Shown here: one piece after another, positions 1 to 11,700 of the stretch | Position numbering within the stretch: position 1 is the first letter of the stretch | Layout: each line of letters opens with the position of its first letter | Source: Eretmocerus hayati | Lineage: Eukaryota; Arthropoda; Insecta; Hymenoptera; Aphelinidae | Direction of reading: 5' to 3' | Assembly: GCA_029851415.1 (NCBI GenBank) | Contig: CM056743.1 | Span: forward strand, 98,058,501 to 98,122,500 | DNA: 64,000 bases | The notes under the pieces: model-generated | Told to the model about the DNA's origin: nothing | Database searches by the model: none | What the model saw: the letters and a program-made list of their open reading frames with translations, nothing else | Translations under genes and position numbers: made by a program

Positions 1-504
1 AATAATTGCACATTCCCGAACAGCATCCATCCGGGAATATAAGCCACCCTCCAAATACAAGCCAACCTCTGAATAAACACCATGCTTCAGAGCCAGAAAG
101 AATCATGAACCATGGCTTATAATAGGCGAAACACGGTAGGTTTGGGAAATTCTTCGGCTCTCGGTCGGTTTTGCCTAATTCTGGCCAGAATTCCGGAATC
201 GGTTTCAATCCTTCTGCAAGGATCTTGGCATTTCGATCCAGATCAACGCATATAATTTTGGATTACCTAGTTTTTGGTTCGGTTTCTTTCAATTTTGTCC
301 AATTTTAGGATTTTAGATGAAAATGGACGCTCTTTCTCAGCTGCAGTTGGATCTGCACTCGAAAATCTCTAATTAGTACAGTAATTCTGAAAAACTGGGC
401 CAAGAAAAATGACAAAAGCAGAGGCTAAGACTAGATTGCATAAATGAAATAATCTAGAAACAAATTCCCAAGCTTTTCGTCATAATCATGATGAAATTGT
501 TTCG
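1..504. other. Non-coding left flank
   Basis: No coding region can be supported here. This stretch should contain the 5' LTR or leader of the BEL/Pao element whose gag begins just downstream, but I could not match any part of it to sequence beyond the element's 3' end near 19,050, so no LTR is called. Confidence 0.4.
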
Positions 505-1740
505 ATGAAGCCAAAGGAAGCTGGTCACGATTACTTCAAAAATAATCTTCCAGATTTAGTAGAGGAATCACAGTTTGCAAACAAATCGGAATTCCAAGAG
601 ATCTTGGATTCTCTTGCTGATTCAGGGCCCGAATTACGAACAAGCGAACGCACGAGCAAGCGCACGACGCGCACGATACGCACGCCAAGCGCGAGAAACG
701 AGCAACCGAAAGACACGTAGCGCGCGAACCGCGAGTACCCCCACTATACCGGCCCCTATACCTTTTACATTAGGGAGGTGGAGTGGGGGAACTTGTGGTC
801 CGCGCACTCCGTCGTTCGATCGCTCGTTTCTCGCGCTTGGGCTCGTGTCGCGCGCTCGCGTCGCTCGTGGCGCTCGCTCGCTTGTTCGTAATCCGATCCC
901 AGAAAGGGCGGGAAAAGGAAGCTAACGCGATTGTTGCTCCAATAGAACCTAGGGAGGTCAACTAGGAAGACTCCCACTCTTTAGCAAAAATTGATATTCC
1001 TGTTTTTCCGGGGATTTTCAGCGGATGGTCAAATTTCCGGGACTTACTTGAGAGTTTAGTATACCGTAAAGGTAAAATTACCCCAGCTATCTAAGTTTAT
1101 CATTTTAGTACAAAGTTGTCAAGTGGAGCACTTGTTCAAATAGTGACCTATGAGATGAATGCTGAAAATCATTCAAGGACTTGGTCTGATCTGTGCGAAT
1201 ACTATGGAAATAGGAGAAGGCTAGTAAATCTGTCTCTAGGTTCTTACTTTTCATTGAAGTCCATGAAGAGTGAGTCCTATGCTCAGATGAGAAAATTGTA
1301 TGCCGGTTCCTTCGACACTCTGATTTTTTTGAAAGGTCTAGATCGTTCTATCGAAAAAACTGGCGAGGATTCATTTGTATTCTTCACTGTTCCCAAGTTT
1401 GATGCGGTAACTAGGAAGGAATGGGGAAGACATTTGGGTAAAAGTAATGTTCTCCCTTCGGTTGAACAATTGCAGAATTTCTGCAAGGAGCAATTAGCTA
1501 CCTTGAAAGCAATAGAGAGTAGTCTTGAAACAATTCCTAGTAGTCAAACGGACAAGAGTGGTAGTGAGACTCACTCAATGGCCACAGATACTGATTCTGG
1601 TAATACCAAACGAGTCTGTCCAAGTTGTTCTGAGAACCAATATCTCTCGCAATGCGATTCCTTCAAAGCTAAGAATGTGCCTGATCGGAGAGCTTTCGTG
1701 ATTGAAAAATGGTTGTTCTATTTGCTTTGGCTCACATAGT
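505..1740 (+). pseudogene. BEL/Pao gag (broken)
   Basis: Structural gag protein of a BEL/Pao retrotransposon; in a live element it would form the particle that packages the RNA. The segment 984-1095 carries the hallmark of the family's gag domain (a LxKIDIPxFxG...WxxFRDLxESL pattern). 1116-1739 continues it with the W-x2-L-x3-Y and R-x2-V block and the conserved region around VLPSVEQLQNFCK. Stops at 963-965 and about 1093, the GC-rich insertion at 625-900 and at least two frame changes break it. The N-terminal piece 505-624 ends where the insertion starts. Neighbouring pol fragments in the right order support the call. The start is uncertain because the 5' end is decayed. Confidence 0.72.
625..900. 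mobile_element. GC-rich MITE-like element with ~90-bp inverted ends
   Basis: The left end (gggcccgaattacgaacaag) and the reverse complement of the right end (gggatcggattacgaacaag) match for roughly 90 bp, including a shared caagcgcgagaaacgagc block. The element is much richer in CG dinucleotides than the flanking AT-rich DNA. It lies inside the BEL/Pao gag, whose sequence resumes right after it. I see no clean target duplication, so the superfamily is unknown. No coding capacity: the open frames across it arise from lack of stops in GC-rich sequence. Confidence 0.65.
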
Positions 1741-1887
1741 GCTAAAATCTGCAAGTCAGGGAAATTCTGTAGGAAATGCAACGGGAAACATCATTCTTCC
1801 ATCCACCCAGATTCTGCTATTCCAATAGTCGGCTTTCAAACGGATGACAAAACGGGTTCGGGTTCCTCGAGGGAAGACAGAGGTTAA
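1702..1887 (+). pseudogene. BEL/Pao gag C-terminal zinc knuckles
   Basis: The frame shows Cys-x2-Cys-x3-His-x4-Cys (CSICFGSHSAKIC) followed by a second Cys-x2-Cys...His-His-x3-His cluster (CRKCNGKHHSSIH). This double knuckle lies between the gag and protease domains in BEL/Pao polyproteins and is thought to bind nucleic acid. It is in a different frame from the upstream gag fragment, with a frameshift near 1700. Confidence 0.7.
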
Positions 1888-2280
1888 GGGGCGAATCAAA
1901 AATCTTTCTCGAATACCCATGCAACGGTAACAACCAGTCTAAACTCGGTTGATAATTCGGGCTTTGTGATTCTGCCCACAGCAGTAGTGAAACTGATATC
2001 AGCTGACAGATTTGAATTTCATCTTGGTTGATCACTGCTCTGAATCCTTCTTCATAACGGAGAACGCTTGTCGGAAATTAAGGATGAAAATATCGAAAGC
2101 TAAGTTTCAAATCAAGGGGTTGGTGACCTCAACAATGGTGCTTCGAGCGGTTTGGCCAATTTAACGGTGCATCCCAGATTCTCCTCTGATGTCGATAGTG
2201 ATGTGTAGGCTTCTATCATTCCCAAGGTTTCTGGCTATGAGGCTTCTATATCAACAGTTGCGGATGAATAGGATTACTTG

Positions 2281-4393
2281 GAGGGGCTTACTTTAGCTGA
2301 TCCAAATTTCCTGAAGACAAGGTCAATTGATATTTTACTCGGTGCCAAAGTAGACGCTCAGATTGGGCTTGATGGTGTGAAAAAAGGAAATGTTGATCTG
2401 TCTTATGAACCTATCGCTATAAACACAGAATTGGGTTAGATAGTCTCTCCCAATGTCAGTCAAAACTAGGAATCTTCTTCATCTTATCTTCACTTAGTTG
2501 ATAATCCAGTGTTAGAATCGATACTGGAAAAATTCTGGGAGCAAGAAGAAGTCGGAACGGTCGGGAAAAAGCTTTCTGAGGACGATCGTAAATGTAGAGA
2601 ACATTTTCGGAGAACCCATTCATGAAATTCCAGCGGTAGATACGTTGTTCGATTACGAGTAAAACAAGAGTTGATCGTAAGTTTGAACTTCAATCTCGGT
2701 GATTCTTACAACTCAGCTCTCCAAACACTTCACTCAATGGAACGGAAGTCCTTAAAAAATTCGGATTTTGAGTCCAAATATGAAGCTCCCATGCAAGAGT
2801 ACGAGGATCTCGCGCATATGGGAAAAGCTTTAAATTTGTCGGTCGAGGATAGAAATCGTTGCTATATTCTTCCTCATCATTTAGTGCTTGAAGGCTCTAA
2901 AAAATTGCGAACGGTTTTTAACGGCTAAAACAAAGTTCATGGAACCTCATCGAATGATCTACTCTACACCGGAGAAAATTCATTACCAGAGCTAGTTGAT
3001 CTGATAATGAAATGGCGTTGGTATAAGTTTGTTTTCGTGGCCGATATAGAGAAATTGTTCACGCAGGTTTCAGTCGACGCCAAGATCGCCACTTGCAGAT
3101 GATCTTATGGAGGGAAAATCCGGATCTGGATTCTACTCCATTTTCCCAGAACAATCACTTACGGTTTGAAGTGTTCGCTATACCTTGCCATCAGGGTTTT
3201 GAGGCAATTGGATCAATAATATGGACATCTCTCTGCCTCAGCGGTTAAGATCATCGAGGATGAATCATCCAGCGACGATTTCATGTCGGGGGGAGAGGGA
3301 GTTCGAGAAACTCGAGGAAAACAGGTTTGATCGGTCGAGATTCTCAAGGTGGGGGTTTCGAGTTGAGGAAATAAGCGGCTAATGATGCTCAACTGATTGA
3401 ACCCATTCCAGTCGACCATAGATTTCACGGTTCAGCTACATCTTATTCTGATGACTGTACCTCTATACTTGGCTTATCTTGGGCTCCAAGAGAGGATAAC
3501 TTCCATTTTAGTATCAAGTCTCGGGATTTTAACAGCCAAAAGTTGACAAAAAGGGCGGTTTTGTCTCTCACGGCAGAAATCTTTGATCCATTAGGGTGGT
3601 TAGCTCCGGTTGTGATTTGGGCAAAGATATTCATGCAATCACTCTGGTTATTGAAATGCGAGTGGGATGATGTTCTTCCAAGTGACTTTCCAAACCAGTG
3701 GTCACATTGGTACCAGTAGATTGAAAATTTGGAAAACATTAGAATACCTAGATGGATAGGATATTCAAGTCGAGGGTTAGAAAAGAGCTGCACGGGTTCG
3801 CAGGTGCTTCTTTAGAAGCTTACGGGACTGTAATTTATTTTAGATTATTCAAAATCGGTCGGGTGATAGTATCATTGCAGTGTGCCAAGTCTAAGGTGGC
3901 TCCAATTAAGACTGTAAGTATCCCACGCCTAGAGTTTTGCGCGGCATCATTATTAGCTCAACTCACTGATCATTTTTCAAAAATTGTGCCAATCCAAACA
4001 GCATCGGTTTATTAATGGTCGGATTCAAAGGATGTTCAATATTGGATTAGAGCACTGACAAATCAGTGGCAAACTTTTGTTGCTAACAGGTATTCCTTGA
4101 TTTAAGAGTTAGTCTTGCAAGCTCATTGGCATCACGTCAAATAACAGGGTGACCCAGCAGACGTAGTTTCTCGAGGGTTGAAACCGGAACTTTTGTCGGT
4201 GTTCGAGCTCTGGTGGAATGGTGTGTCGTTTTTGTCTGAGTTAAATCGTGCCTGGACTACTGAAGCAGAGAACATGCGAAGCTTCTCGAAGAGAGAAATT
4301 CTCCCACATCTCATGCTACTGCGATACAGTATCCGGGTGACTCCTTTCAAATAGTTTTTATTGGTTGGGTTTTCCACAGCAATAAGGCTCTTC
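2281..4393 (+). pseudogene. BEL/Pao pol, 5' part: protease, reverse transcriptase, RNase H (broken)
   Basis: Around 2330-2450 a frame reads ILLGAKVDAQIG...AINTELG, typical of the end of the BEL/Pao (A17-type) protease. From about 2500 the RT entry block follows (a FWEQEEVG-like segment, then GRYVVRL near 2630, and LxHMGKAL...YILPHHLV...LRTVFNG at 2800-2925). Further RT and connection fragments continue: FVADIEKLF near 3040, a LGLSWAPREDNF block near 3470, LTAEIFDPLGWLAPV near 3570, and an RNase-H-type segment with WSDSKDVQYWI near 4020. Stops and frame changes are frequent. The sequence ends exactly at a TTC that is duplicated on the far side of the 12.9 kb insertion and resumes at 17294. Confidence 0.75.
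4391..4393. repeat. TTC target-site duplication, left copy
   Basis: Three bases directly before the left TIR of the 12.9 kb transposon; the second copy is at 17294-17296. The pol frame of the host BEL/Pao element needs only one copy. Confidence 0.75.
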
Positions 4394-4960
4394 TAGGCCA
4401 GTCAATCTAGCCGTGAAATAGCATTTTTGAGGTGACTCGCTGCATTTTGAACATATGTTCTCTCATACGCTGGATATCATTCTGACAAAAATGCAGCGCT
4501 CGGAAAAGCCGGGGTCATGGTGAAAATCACGTTACAAAACTTTCCCGGCCAATATCTCCGAAACGGTAATAGCTAGCGAAAAATTAGAAAATCCATTCGA
4601 AAGAGCGGATTTTTTTACATTAGGGATGGGTTTGAGTTGGATGGCTCATGATGAGCAGCTCACGAGATCTATCTCGATTGAGAATTTCCCAACTAAAATC
4701 AGTAATCAGCTGAACCGTGACGTCACGCGAAGCCCCCGGCCCACCCCGCCTTCTCCCCTAACTCGCTTCCCCTCGGCTCCCACATGGACCCGCATGCGAA
4801 TGATGCTCTGCGCATACAGTCTAATATATAGATATACTTGTGTATAACCTAACCACAACTAAGCGTCGCCTGCTAGTTCAACATGATCGCTCATAATCCA
4901 GCTGGTCGTGCTTTATCAACTCTTGCTTTTTAATCCGCATTGGTTGTTGACTCGTTATTT
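4394..4960 (+). repeat. Left terminal inverted repeat of the 12.9 kb transposon
   Basis: Near-identical to the reverse complement of 16730-17293, with only scattered substitutions (for example gaacatatgttctctc here and gaatatatgtttcctc there). Similarity fades past about 4930, after the cgctcataatccagctgg block. A 73-codon open frame occurs in both TIRs only because they are copies of each other. It is not a gene. Confidence 0.85.
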
Positions 4961-7065
4961 ACTATTTACAGGACCTTGGTGCCTTGAAGAAATGAATGAT
5001 TATTGATCAGCACCTATAGTTATAATGAGGCTTCAATAGTATATTTACAAACTTTGTTTACTCAGTAGCACTCATCACAATCAGGAAGGTTTCTTGAAAG
5101 TAATATGTTTTGGGGGCTTCATCTATGTATTTTCTAATCTTCAAATTGATTAGAAAGGCAACGAGGGGAATTTCCACCTAGGATTTTCATAAGCGCTAAA
5201 GCTATCAGTGCTCCTGAATTCTCTCATCTTCACACCTGCTATCCTCAAATGTTTGTGTGTATGATTGATACTCCTGTCTCACAGAAAAAGTCAGTTACTT
5301 TTTCAGTTTATAATTTAGCTTTTTGATGTCCACAACTACTACCTACTTATTTGACTTGATTTTTGATGCAGGATGGAGGAGCGGGCTTGAGTGAAGAACT
5401 GTGATTATAGCAAATATTAAAGTTATTTTATTAACAATCCAACAGTTGAGGAGACGAATAACAATAGAAACCGACATTGTACGGCAGTATCTCACCACAC
5501 AAAATTGGTAATAACTTCTACTTGCATTTTGAGAGTTCTGTGTTGTCATTTTTTGTATGAAATGAAACAGACTTCTTGCAACCACCAATACAGTCAACAT
5601 TCAATTAGTGGAAAAGTGGCTGAATATCCATAACTCACAACGAGTTTTTTTGGTACGCAATTAGTACAACGTATGTCAAACTCATTACCTATAGTTACTT
5701 TCTTTATGTGCAGAATGATCTTTTGCGTATAACAATTTCATGGCGCTCAAACCACAATGACTATCTCATGAGATGATTGGGAATATAGGTTTTAGTTACA
5801 GTCACTCTAAGAAAGGCACCTTTGTCATGAAAACTAGTCAGCCTTTTGTGAACTACCTTTGTACTACAATGAGATCAAACTCTATTAAATCTTTTATGTA
5901 CATTGAAACTCATGTAAAAACTTCCCAAGTGAAATCTAAACTGGCTGTACAAACCATAATCCTGCAACAAAAACAACATAATCTCGATTGTAAGGTTTTT
6001 AAATTACTTTCCCTTAGCTATCTTTGGATCATGAATATTACGAGGTATATAGTTAAAAGGATCTCATGTCCTATTTTGCTTAATGTCTATAAAGTCATGT
6101 CATACATCCATTTTGAGACACTTGTGCACCATGGACACCAACAAAATATTATCCTGCAAATCATAGAAAAGGGCAGATCGTTACTTAATGTTTTTGGAAA
6201 TGAGCAAGTCTCAGAGTAAAACACAATCTCAATGGTACTTCCGATGAACTAGTTCTTTGAAGGTAACTCAGTTTCGGGTATTTAGAGGTAATTTTAAGAC
6301 TTGTACTTCCTTTTTGCTCAAAAACTATGGGTAACATAACACATTTTGTCCTTGACGGCTTTTATACATTGAACAAGAACCGGTGAGTGTGATTTTTTGG
6401 CAACAAGCAGGTCGCAGAGTAAACCACAATCTCGAAGATACTTTTGATTAACTAGTCTTATAAAGGCAACTCAGTCTTGAATATTTCGAGGTAGTTTTAA
6501 GAACTGTACCTTTTTTTTTGCTCATAAAGTAATGTTAACAGAGGACATATTTTCGTGAAAACTTGTATACATTGGATAACGAAACAGTGAGTGTGAGGTC
6601 AAATGTTAATTATGATTAAAAATATAATATTTGACAAGGTTCTACCTCTGAATGTGTATCTTTTGGAACTCTGTAACACTCATAACATGGAATGTTCTTT
6701 GTTGTACTCTTACTAACTACTCTACAAAAGTTGGGTCTCGAATATTTGCAAATACATTCACAGCTCTGATATACTTTTTCGGGCATTTTTTTGTTCAATA
6801 TAGAATGGATATTTGTTCTAAGAGTATCTGCGCACGATATCTGTAAGTTTGATTATTTATGCTTTGAAAAATTATCCTTATATTTCTTGGGCTGTGTTCA
6901 TTGTTACTCATTTTTAGAGTAGCTGTGCGCTAAAACCGTAGATTTGAACGTACTGTACAGAGGTCGGCAAAGAAATTTCACCACGAAATAAAGCAGGAAC
7001 CATTATCAAAATTATTCCAAAAAAATGAGTGCTTAAGCAGGTCTACACAGATCTTGCTTCTAATC
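4961..7065. other. Gene-free interior of the 12.9 kb transposon
   Basis: AT-rich sequence between the left TIR and the last exon of the transposon gene. Open frames here (for example 5773-6219) lack recognisable domains and have the composition of random AT-rich DNA. It contains one diverged direct duplication at about 6190-6600. Confidence 0.5.
6190..6600. repeat. Diverged direct duplication, ~205-bp unit
   Basis: The block gcaagtctcagagtaaaaca near 6202 recurs as gcaggtcgcagagtaaacca near 6408. Both are followed by matching stretches (aactagtt/aactagtc, ggtaactcag/ggcaactcag, tatacattg...ggtgagtgtga/cagtgagtgtga). Two copies about 205 bp apart. Confidence 0.6.
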
Positions 7066-7305
7066 TCATTCGTCTTCATCAGTCGATTCTGTTTCATCGC
7101 CGTGGCAGTCTTTTGTAGCATCCGCATCATCTTCAAATATTTCACTTTCATTTTCTATCATGTATTCATCGAAATCTTTATCCTTGCGCTGGACATTTTC
7201 ACAGGATTCACCATTGCAGTATTTACATAAACGAGTACATGGCAAGCCAGCTTTTTTGCAAGAGCATTTTGCTGAATCACATTTCCCGTGGCATCCACAC
7301 GTTAT

Positions 7306-8781
7306 CTAGAATCAGGGAGAACGTAAAGTTGGCTAAAAAGTGGTTCATGAGCTTTCAATTTCAGATGACTGAATTGATTGGAGAATTACTTTGCCTCAAT
7401 CAATTATTGGTGTATCTACACGATTAATCACAATGAACTATTAGTACGAGTTGTGAAAATTGAACGTCTGGTGGAGTGGTATTCGCCATTGGTGTTCTCG
7501 AATTTACAGTTCTTTCGGCAGTTTGTCGAGGACGTGATTCACGAACGCCTATAATTTTCGAGCATTCGTAGAGGGATGAGTCGTAGCGATGGCTTTTGCG
7601 GATACTTAAAAAGTTGGAGGATGTCTAAATTAGCAAGCCCTGATGGATTTCGTCAGATGAATTGGCCGATAGAGTGATTCTAATATGTGAATGTCAACTT
7701 TTATGCGTCGAATTGTGCTTTCAATTTTTCCGGAAAGAGAATGGCTTTAATTTAGGAGTGACTCGCTTTTACGTGAGATACCTGATATCGATGGCTGAAA
7801 GTGAAAAGGAACTATTTCTAAACGCGAGAGTGAAGAGAACTGCCCGAAAATGTTTGGTTGAGAGGAACTATTGAAAAAATTTTGGTTGAAAAAAATGATC
7901 CCAGACTCTCTGGAACCAGAACGAGCCAAAAAACTGCGGTAGCAAAGAAGTATACATACATTATTAGTATGAAGGATTTATCTTCAGATTTTTAGTCCAA
8001 GTTACCATCCAAAAATCTCCAATTCCAAATAAGGACTATGCATAAATTCTTGTTCGGAAGAAACTATTCGTAATTATTTTTGGTGAAGAGGAGCTAATCG
8101 TACATCTTCGATTGGAAGAAATTTTTTGGAAATTTCCGAAAAAAAGAACAATTTGTGAATTTTCTGTTACAAGAGAGCATCTCCAAAAAAATATTGCGAT
8201 AGTTACTTCCAACCAAAGATTTATAGATAGTTCCTTTCAACGAAAAATTGTCAGGTAGTTCCTTCCAATCGAAAATTCACGGACAATTCCTTTTAACCAA
8301 CAATTTATAGACGGTTATTGTCTGAAATGAGAGGTTTTCAGATAGTCGCTTTTAATCAAAAATTCACGGATAATTACTTTCAACCACAGATGTATAGATT
8401 GTTCTTTTTTGGAATTAAACATTTCCAGATAGCTGTTTCAAACCAAAACTTCACAGATAGTTCCTTTCAACCAAACATGTATAGATAATCAATTTCTAGA
8501 ATCAACTATTTCAGATAGTTCCTTTCAAATCTGACACTGTTGGATAGCTCCTCCAACCAAAAATTTTCAGATAGTTCTTCATACCGAAAAATTTTGGATA
8601 GTTCCTTGTACTCTCACGTTTTTAGATAGTCTCTTCTTACTCTGGACCATCGATATGAGCAACAGATCTTTTCAAAGCACCGAACGAAACTCTGAATCAT
8701 TCGAAACAAGTATTGTTTCAACTATGACTAATTTTTGATCATCTTTACTAATTAGTGCATGGGTAAAAGATTTTGACTTAC
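7306..8781 (-). other. Intron of the transposon gene
   Basis: Predicted from a perfect 5' splice site (ACT/GTAAGT) at 8782/8781 and an acceptor with a pyrimidine tract (ttctccctgattctag) ending at 7306. Joining the flanking exons keeps the frame and brings in a Cys-rich exon that shows no stop until TGA at 7068-7066. About half of the intron consists of the degenerate short repeats at 7790-8640. Confidence 0.65.
7790..8640. repeat. Degenerate ~30-bp tandem repeats
   Basis: A core resembling agatagttcctttcaaccaa followed by an AT-rich spacer recurs every ~30 bp with heavy divergence. Clear examples lie near 8230, 8460, 8515 and 8590. The array lies wholly within the predicted intron. It looks like an old minisatellite. 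Confidence 0.6.
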
Positions 8782-11700
8782 AGTGTTTAACAGCTCTTCT
8801 GGTGCTGGTGGCTGACTTGTCATGAGAGGAAACATCATTGTGTGGGTCCTTTTCCAGCCCCAATTACAAGCATCAAGGGACTTGCCAAGCCATGTTTGCA
8901 TTTGATAATATACACGCTTGACGTGCTCACGGAGTGAGGCCTCGGTGGGTGGCAACAACTTGAGGCACTTCTCTCTATCAACCGTGTGTTCGAGATGAAG
9001 ATAAGTTCTGTATCTCATTTCTGTCATCGATAACTCGTTCTCTTTGAAGTTGTATAGGTGTGCAATGAGCACTCGAGAGACAGCTAGTAATTCATCTATC
9101 GTTTTATCTTCTCTGTAAAAACACTGAACAGACTCTTGAAGTGCGGTATTTTTGTCGAGCATAGATATGATAGCCCTTTTTCCTTTGTTGAAGAATGCGC
9201 AAGTGGTATCACATCCCGCGAAGGCGTGTGCAAACAAAATATACTGTTTGAGATACTGATGATCTGCGGTGTTGTAAAGAGTGCTCTTATTTTGTTTGCC
9301 CATTTTACGAAAATAGATATTTTCACCTTCAGGACATTGATCGATGAGGAGTATGACTAGATCGATGTCAGTGCCAACAACAGCGATCGGTTCCGCGGTT
9401 GATATCTTCAGTTCCACAGCTGTCTGGACGATCAAAGTATCTGCATCTTCCGAAGCTATTTTACTTTGAATGTGGTTTTGTGAGAGATATGATGATAACA
9501 ATTCAACGAATTGGTACTTATTTGCAACATTTGAGAGGAAACGTTCTCTATGCATGTTGACTATGTTCGACGCAGATATTTCTACATCCGGGGCAATACT
9601 TCTCTCTTTCCGTCGGTAACGTTCATACGATTTTGTGCCAATAATTTCACGACTATATCCATCAAAAACGACCACTGCATTCGAGCCAAAATGTTTGAGA
9701 ATATATCGTAAATATATCTCCATGATTTCTGCATATGTTTTGCTATGAGGCCATACAACTTGATGCAAGAGCCAACCACCATCGATGACATTGCGAAATG
9801 TCGACAAAAATTCTGCTGAACACAAGCTTGTCTTCCAAAGTTTGTACAAGTCTGATTTTGTATTTTTCCTCATTAAACCATGTTCATCGAATAAGCACAA
9901 CGGATACGGTGCAAGCTCATATGCAAATGCTTCTTTGGTTTTTTCTTCATTGCCATTGAAAACGATTGCCAATCTCTGAAAAAGTATACGCACATTGATA
10001 GATTTCGATTGATTGTTACTGATGAACTGGCCATTAAGAGCAGCGGACAGAGGTTTGACTTTGTACAAAGTGGATAGTTTGACGTTAGCAGCATTTTTTC
10101 CAACCATTGTTTTCATTGATTTCCGACCTACTTCAAATGCTTTGTGGCAGTTAATGCTAGGGTCACCGACGATGCCAGTTGAAAGAGAAATCAGAGATGT
10201 TCTCGGCTCGAATGGTTTGTGCTGGTCCAGCCAGAATTTGAACTTTTCCAAGTCTGCTTGATCTCTTTTCATGCGTCCTTGTCTCAGTTCCACATGTTGC
10301 TCGCTGTTAGCCGATTGGACTCCGACATAGTTTTCAAAAGATTCCATCGATGAAAACGCCGCGGGCATGCCCATGAGATATCGAGCAACAACACTTGGTG
10401 TCACACCTCTTCCATGCTTCAAATCGATCCCAAAAAATCTATTCAAGGTCTGCTCGATAATCATATCTGTCCATACCCCACAAGGACCTTCATCAGACCT
10501 ATGCACAGTGAAGAAGCCATCGACGAACTGCTGGAATTCTTCGGGGTCCATGCTGAGTTCCAGATTAGCCATATCTTGCAGATAGATTTGAGCACTCTTA
10601 GCGTATGCAAAGTGACCAGCAGCGTGAAAAATAGGAAGCATTTTTTCTATTGTTCGTAAATGCAGTGGCCAATTTCCTGTACGCTCAGCTTCTACGAACT
10701 GGAGTATGAGCATCACACATTCAAAATACTGTACCTATAAGGCAGCAGTTGGTCCATTACTTTTCAACTTCTCCAATTCAGCCATAAATTTTTCCGCCAA
10801 CTGCTTCAAGAACTCTTCAGAGTTGCATTCACTCATTCCAGGGGAATCATCCTTATTCCAATCCTGGAAGAAGCTGCGAATGAAATCTTTAGAACTATCA
10901 TCAACATCAATCTTCTTACAGATCTCAGAAGCCATAGCTGTTAGTGATATAATATGCGCTCGCAGTGCTCTGGAAAATGCATGACCAGTGAACATTTTTT
11001 TTATAGACTCAGGGGCATAAGCAGTAGACCAAAGATCATCAAGGCCACTTCCATCCATGATGAAACAAGTAGCACCTTTGAAAGACATGAGGAGATGGAA
11101 CCCCCCAAGGCGAGCAACAGCTTCCAATAGACCTTGAGCCAAAATGCATCGAAATTTCCAATGTAAGGGCTGATCCATTGTTAAAATAGGCGTCTTCATG
11201 CCTACTTTATGAGCTTCGGAGATAGCATAGTGGGCAGCAGTGTTAAGGGTAGTCAAGTTTGACGGTGGCTGAGTAATGAATGGCAAACATAGTATGTATG
11301 AGGTGTGATAGCTCATTTTTCTTGAGAGCACTTGAAGATATCTCCTCCATAGTGACATCTCCGCAATTTCGAATGCGTGAGCCCATATATATCCTGCATT
11401 GCTAGGCGATATTACAGGAGACTCTCCAAGATGAAGAGAGCTGGTAGATACAAATTCAATGTTTTTGAGAGCTTCTTCATCAAACTCACCGATGGGTACG
11501 ATTTTTATTTGCGTTTTAGCGGCTAATTCGTCAGCAGTTGGCATTTTTTTCAACCGTATCGATCCGCCTTCGAATCTGATTTCATGGGCTGGTGTGAAGA
11601 TCGCAATTCCACCTAAACAGTGGAAAGTGAAAAAGCCATCCAGTGTTGCCACATTATGATCAGTATTATCGAACACAAATTGGAGGAAAACTTCTCCTGT

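Noticed and set aside
575..977. Overlapping Arg/Ala/Ser-rich open frames on both strands
   Set aside because: GC-rich MITE sequence without stops. The amino-acid bias reflects CG-rich repeats.
1..1000. LTR of the BEL/Pao element at the window start
   Set aside because: No matching copy was found beyond 19,050 by reading; only short chance similarities.
4626..4847. A 73-residue open frame that appears in identical form at 16840-17061 on the other strand
   Set aside because: It lies in the TIR and is duplicated only because the TIRs are copies. No domain and no splice or promoter context.
5773..6219. A 148-residue open frame
   Set aside because: AT-rich, no recognisable motif, and followed by decayed repeat DNA. 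Length is compatible with chance.
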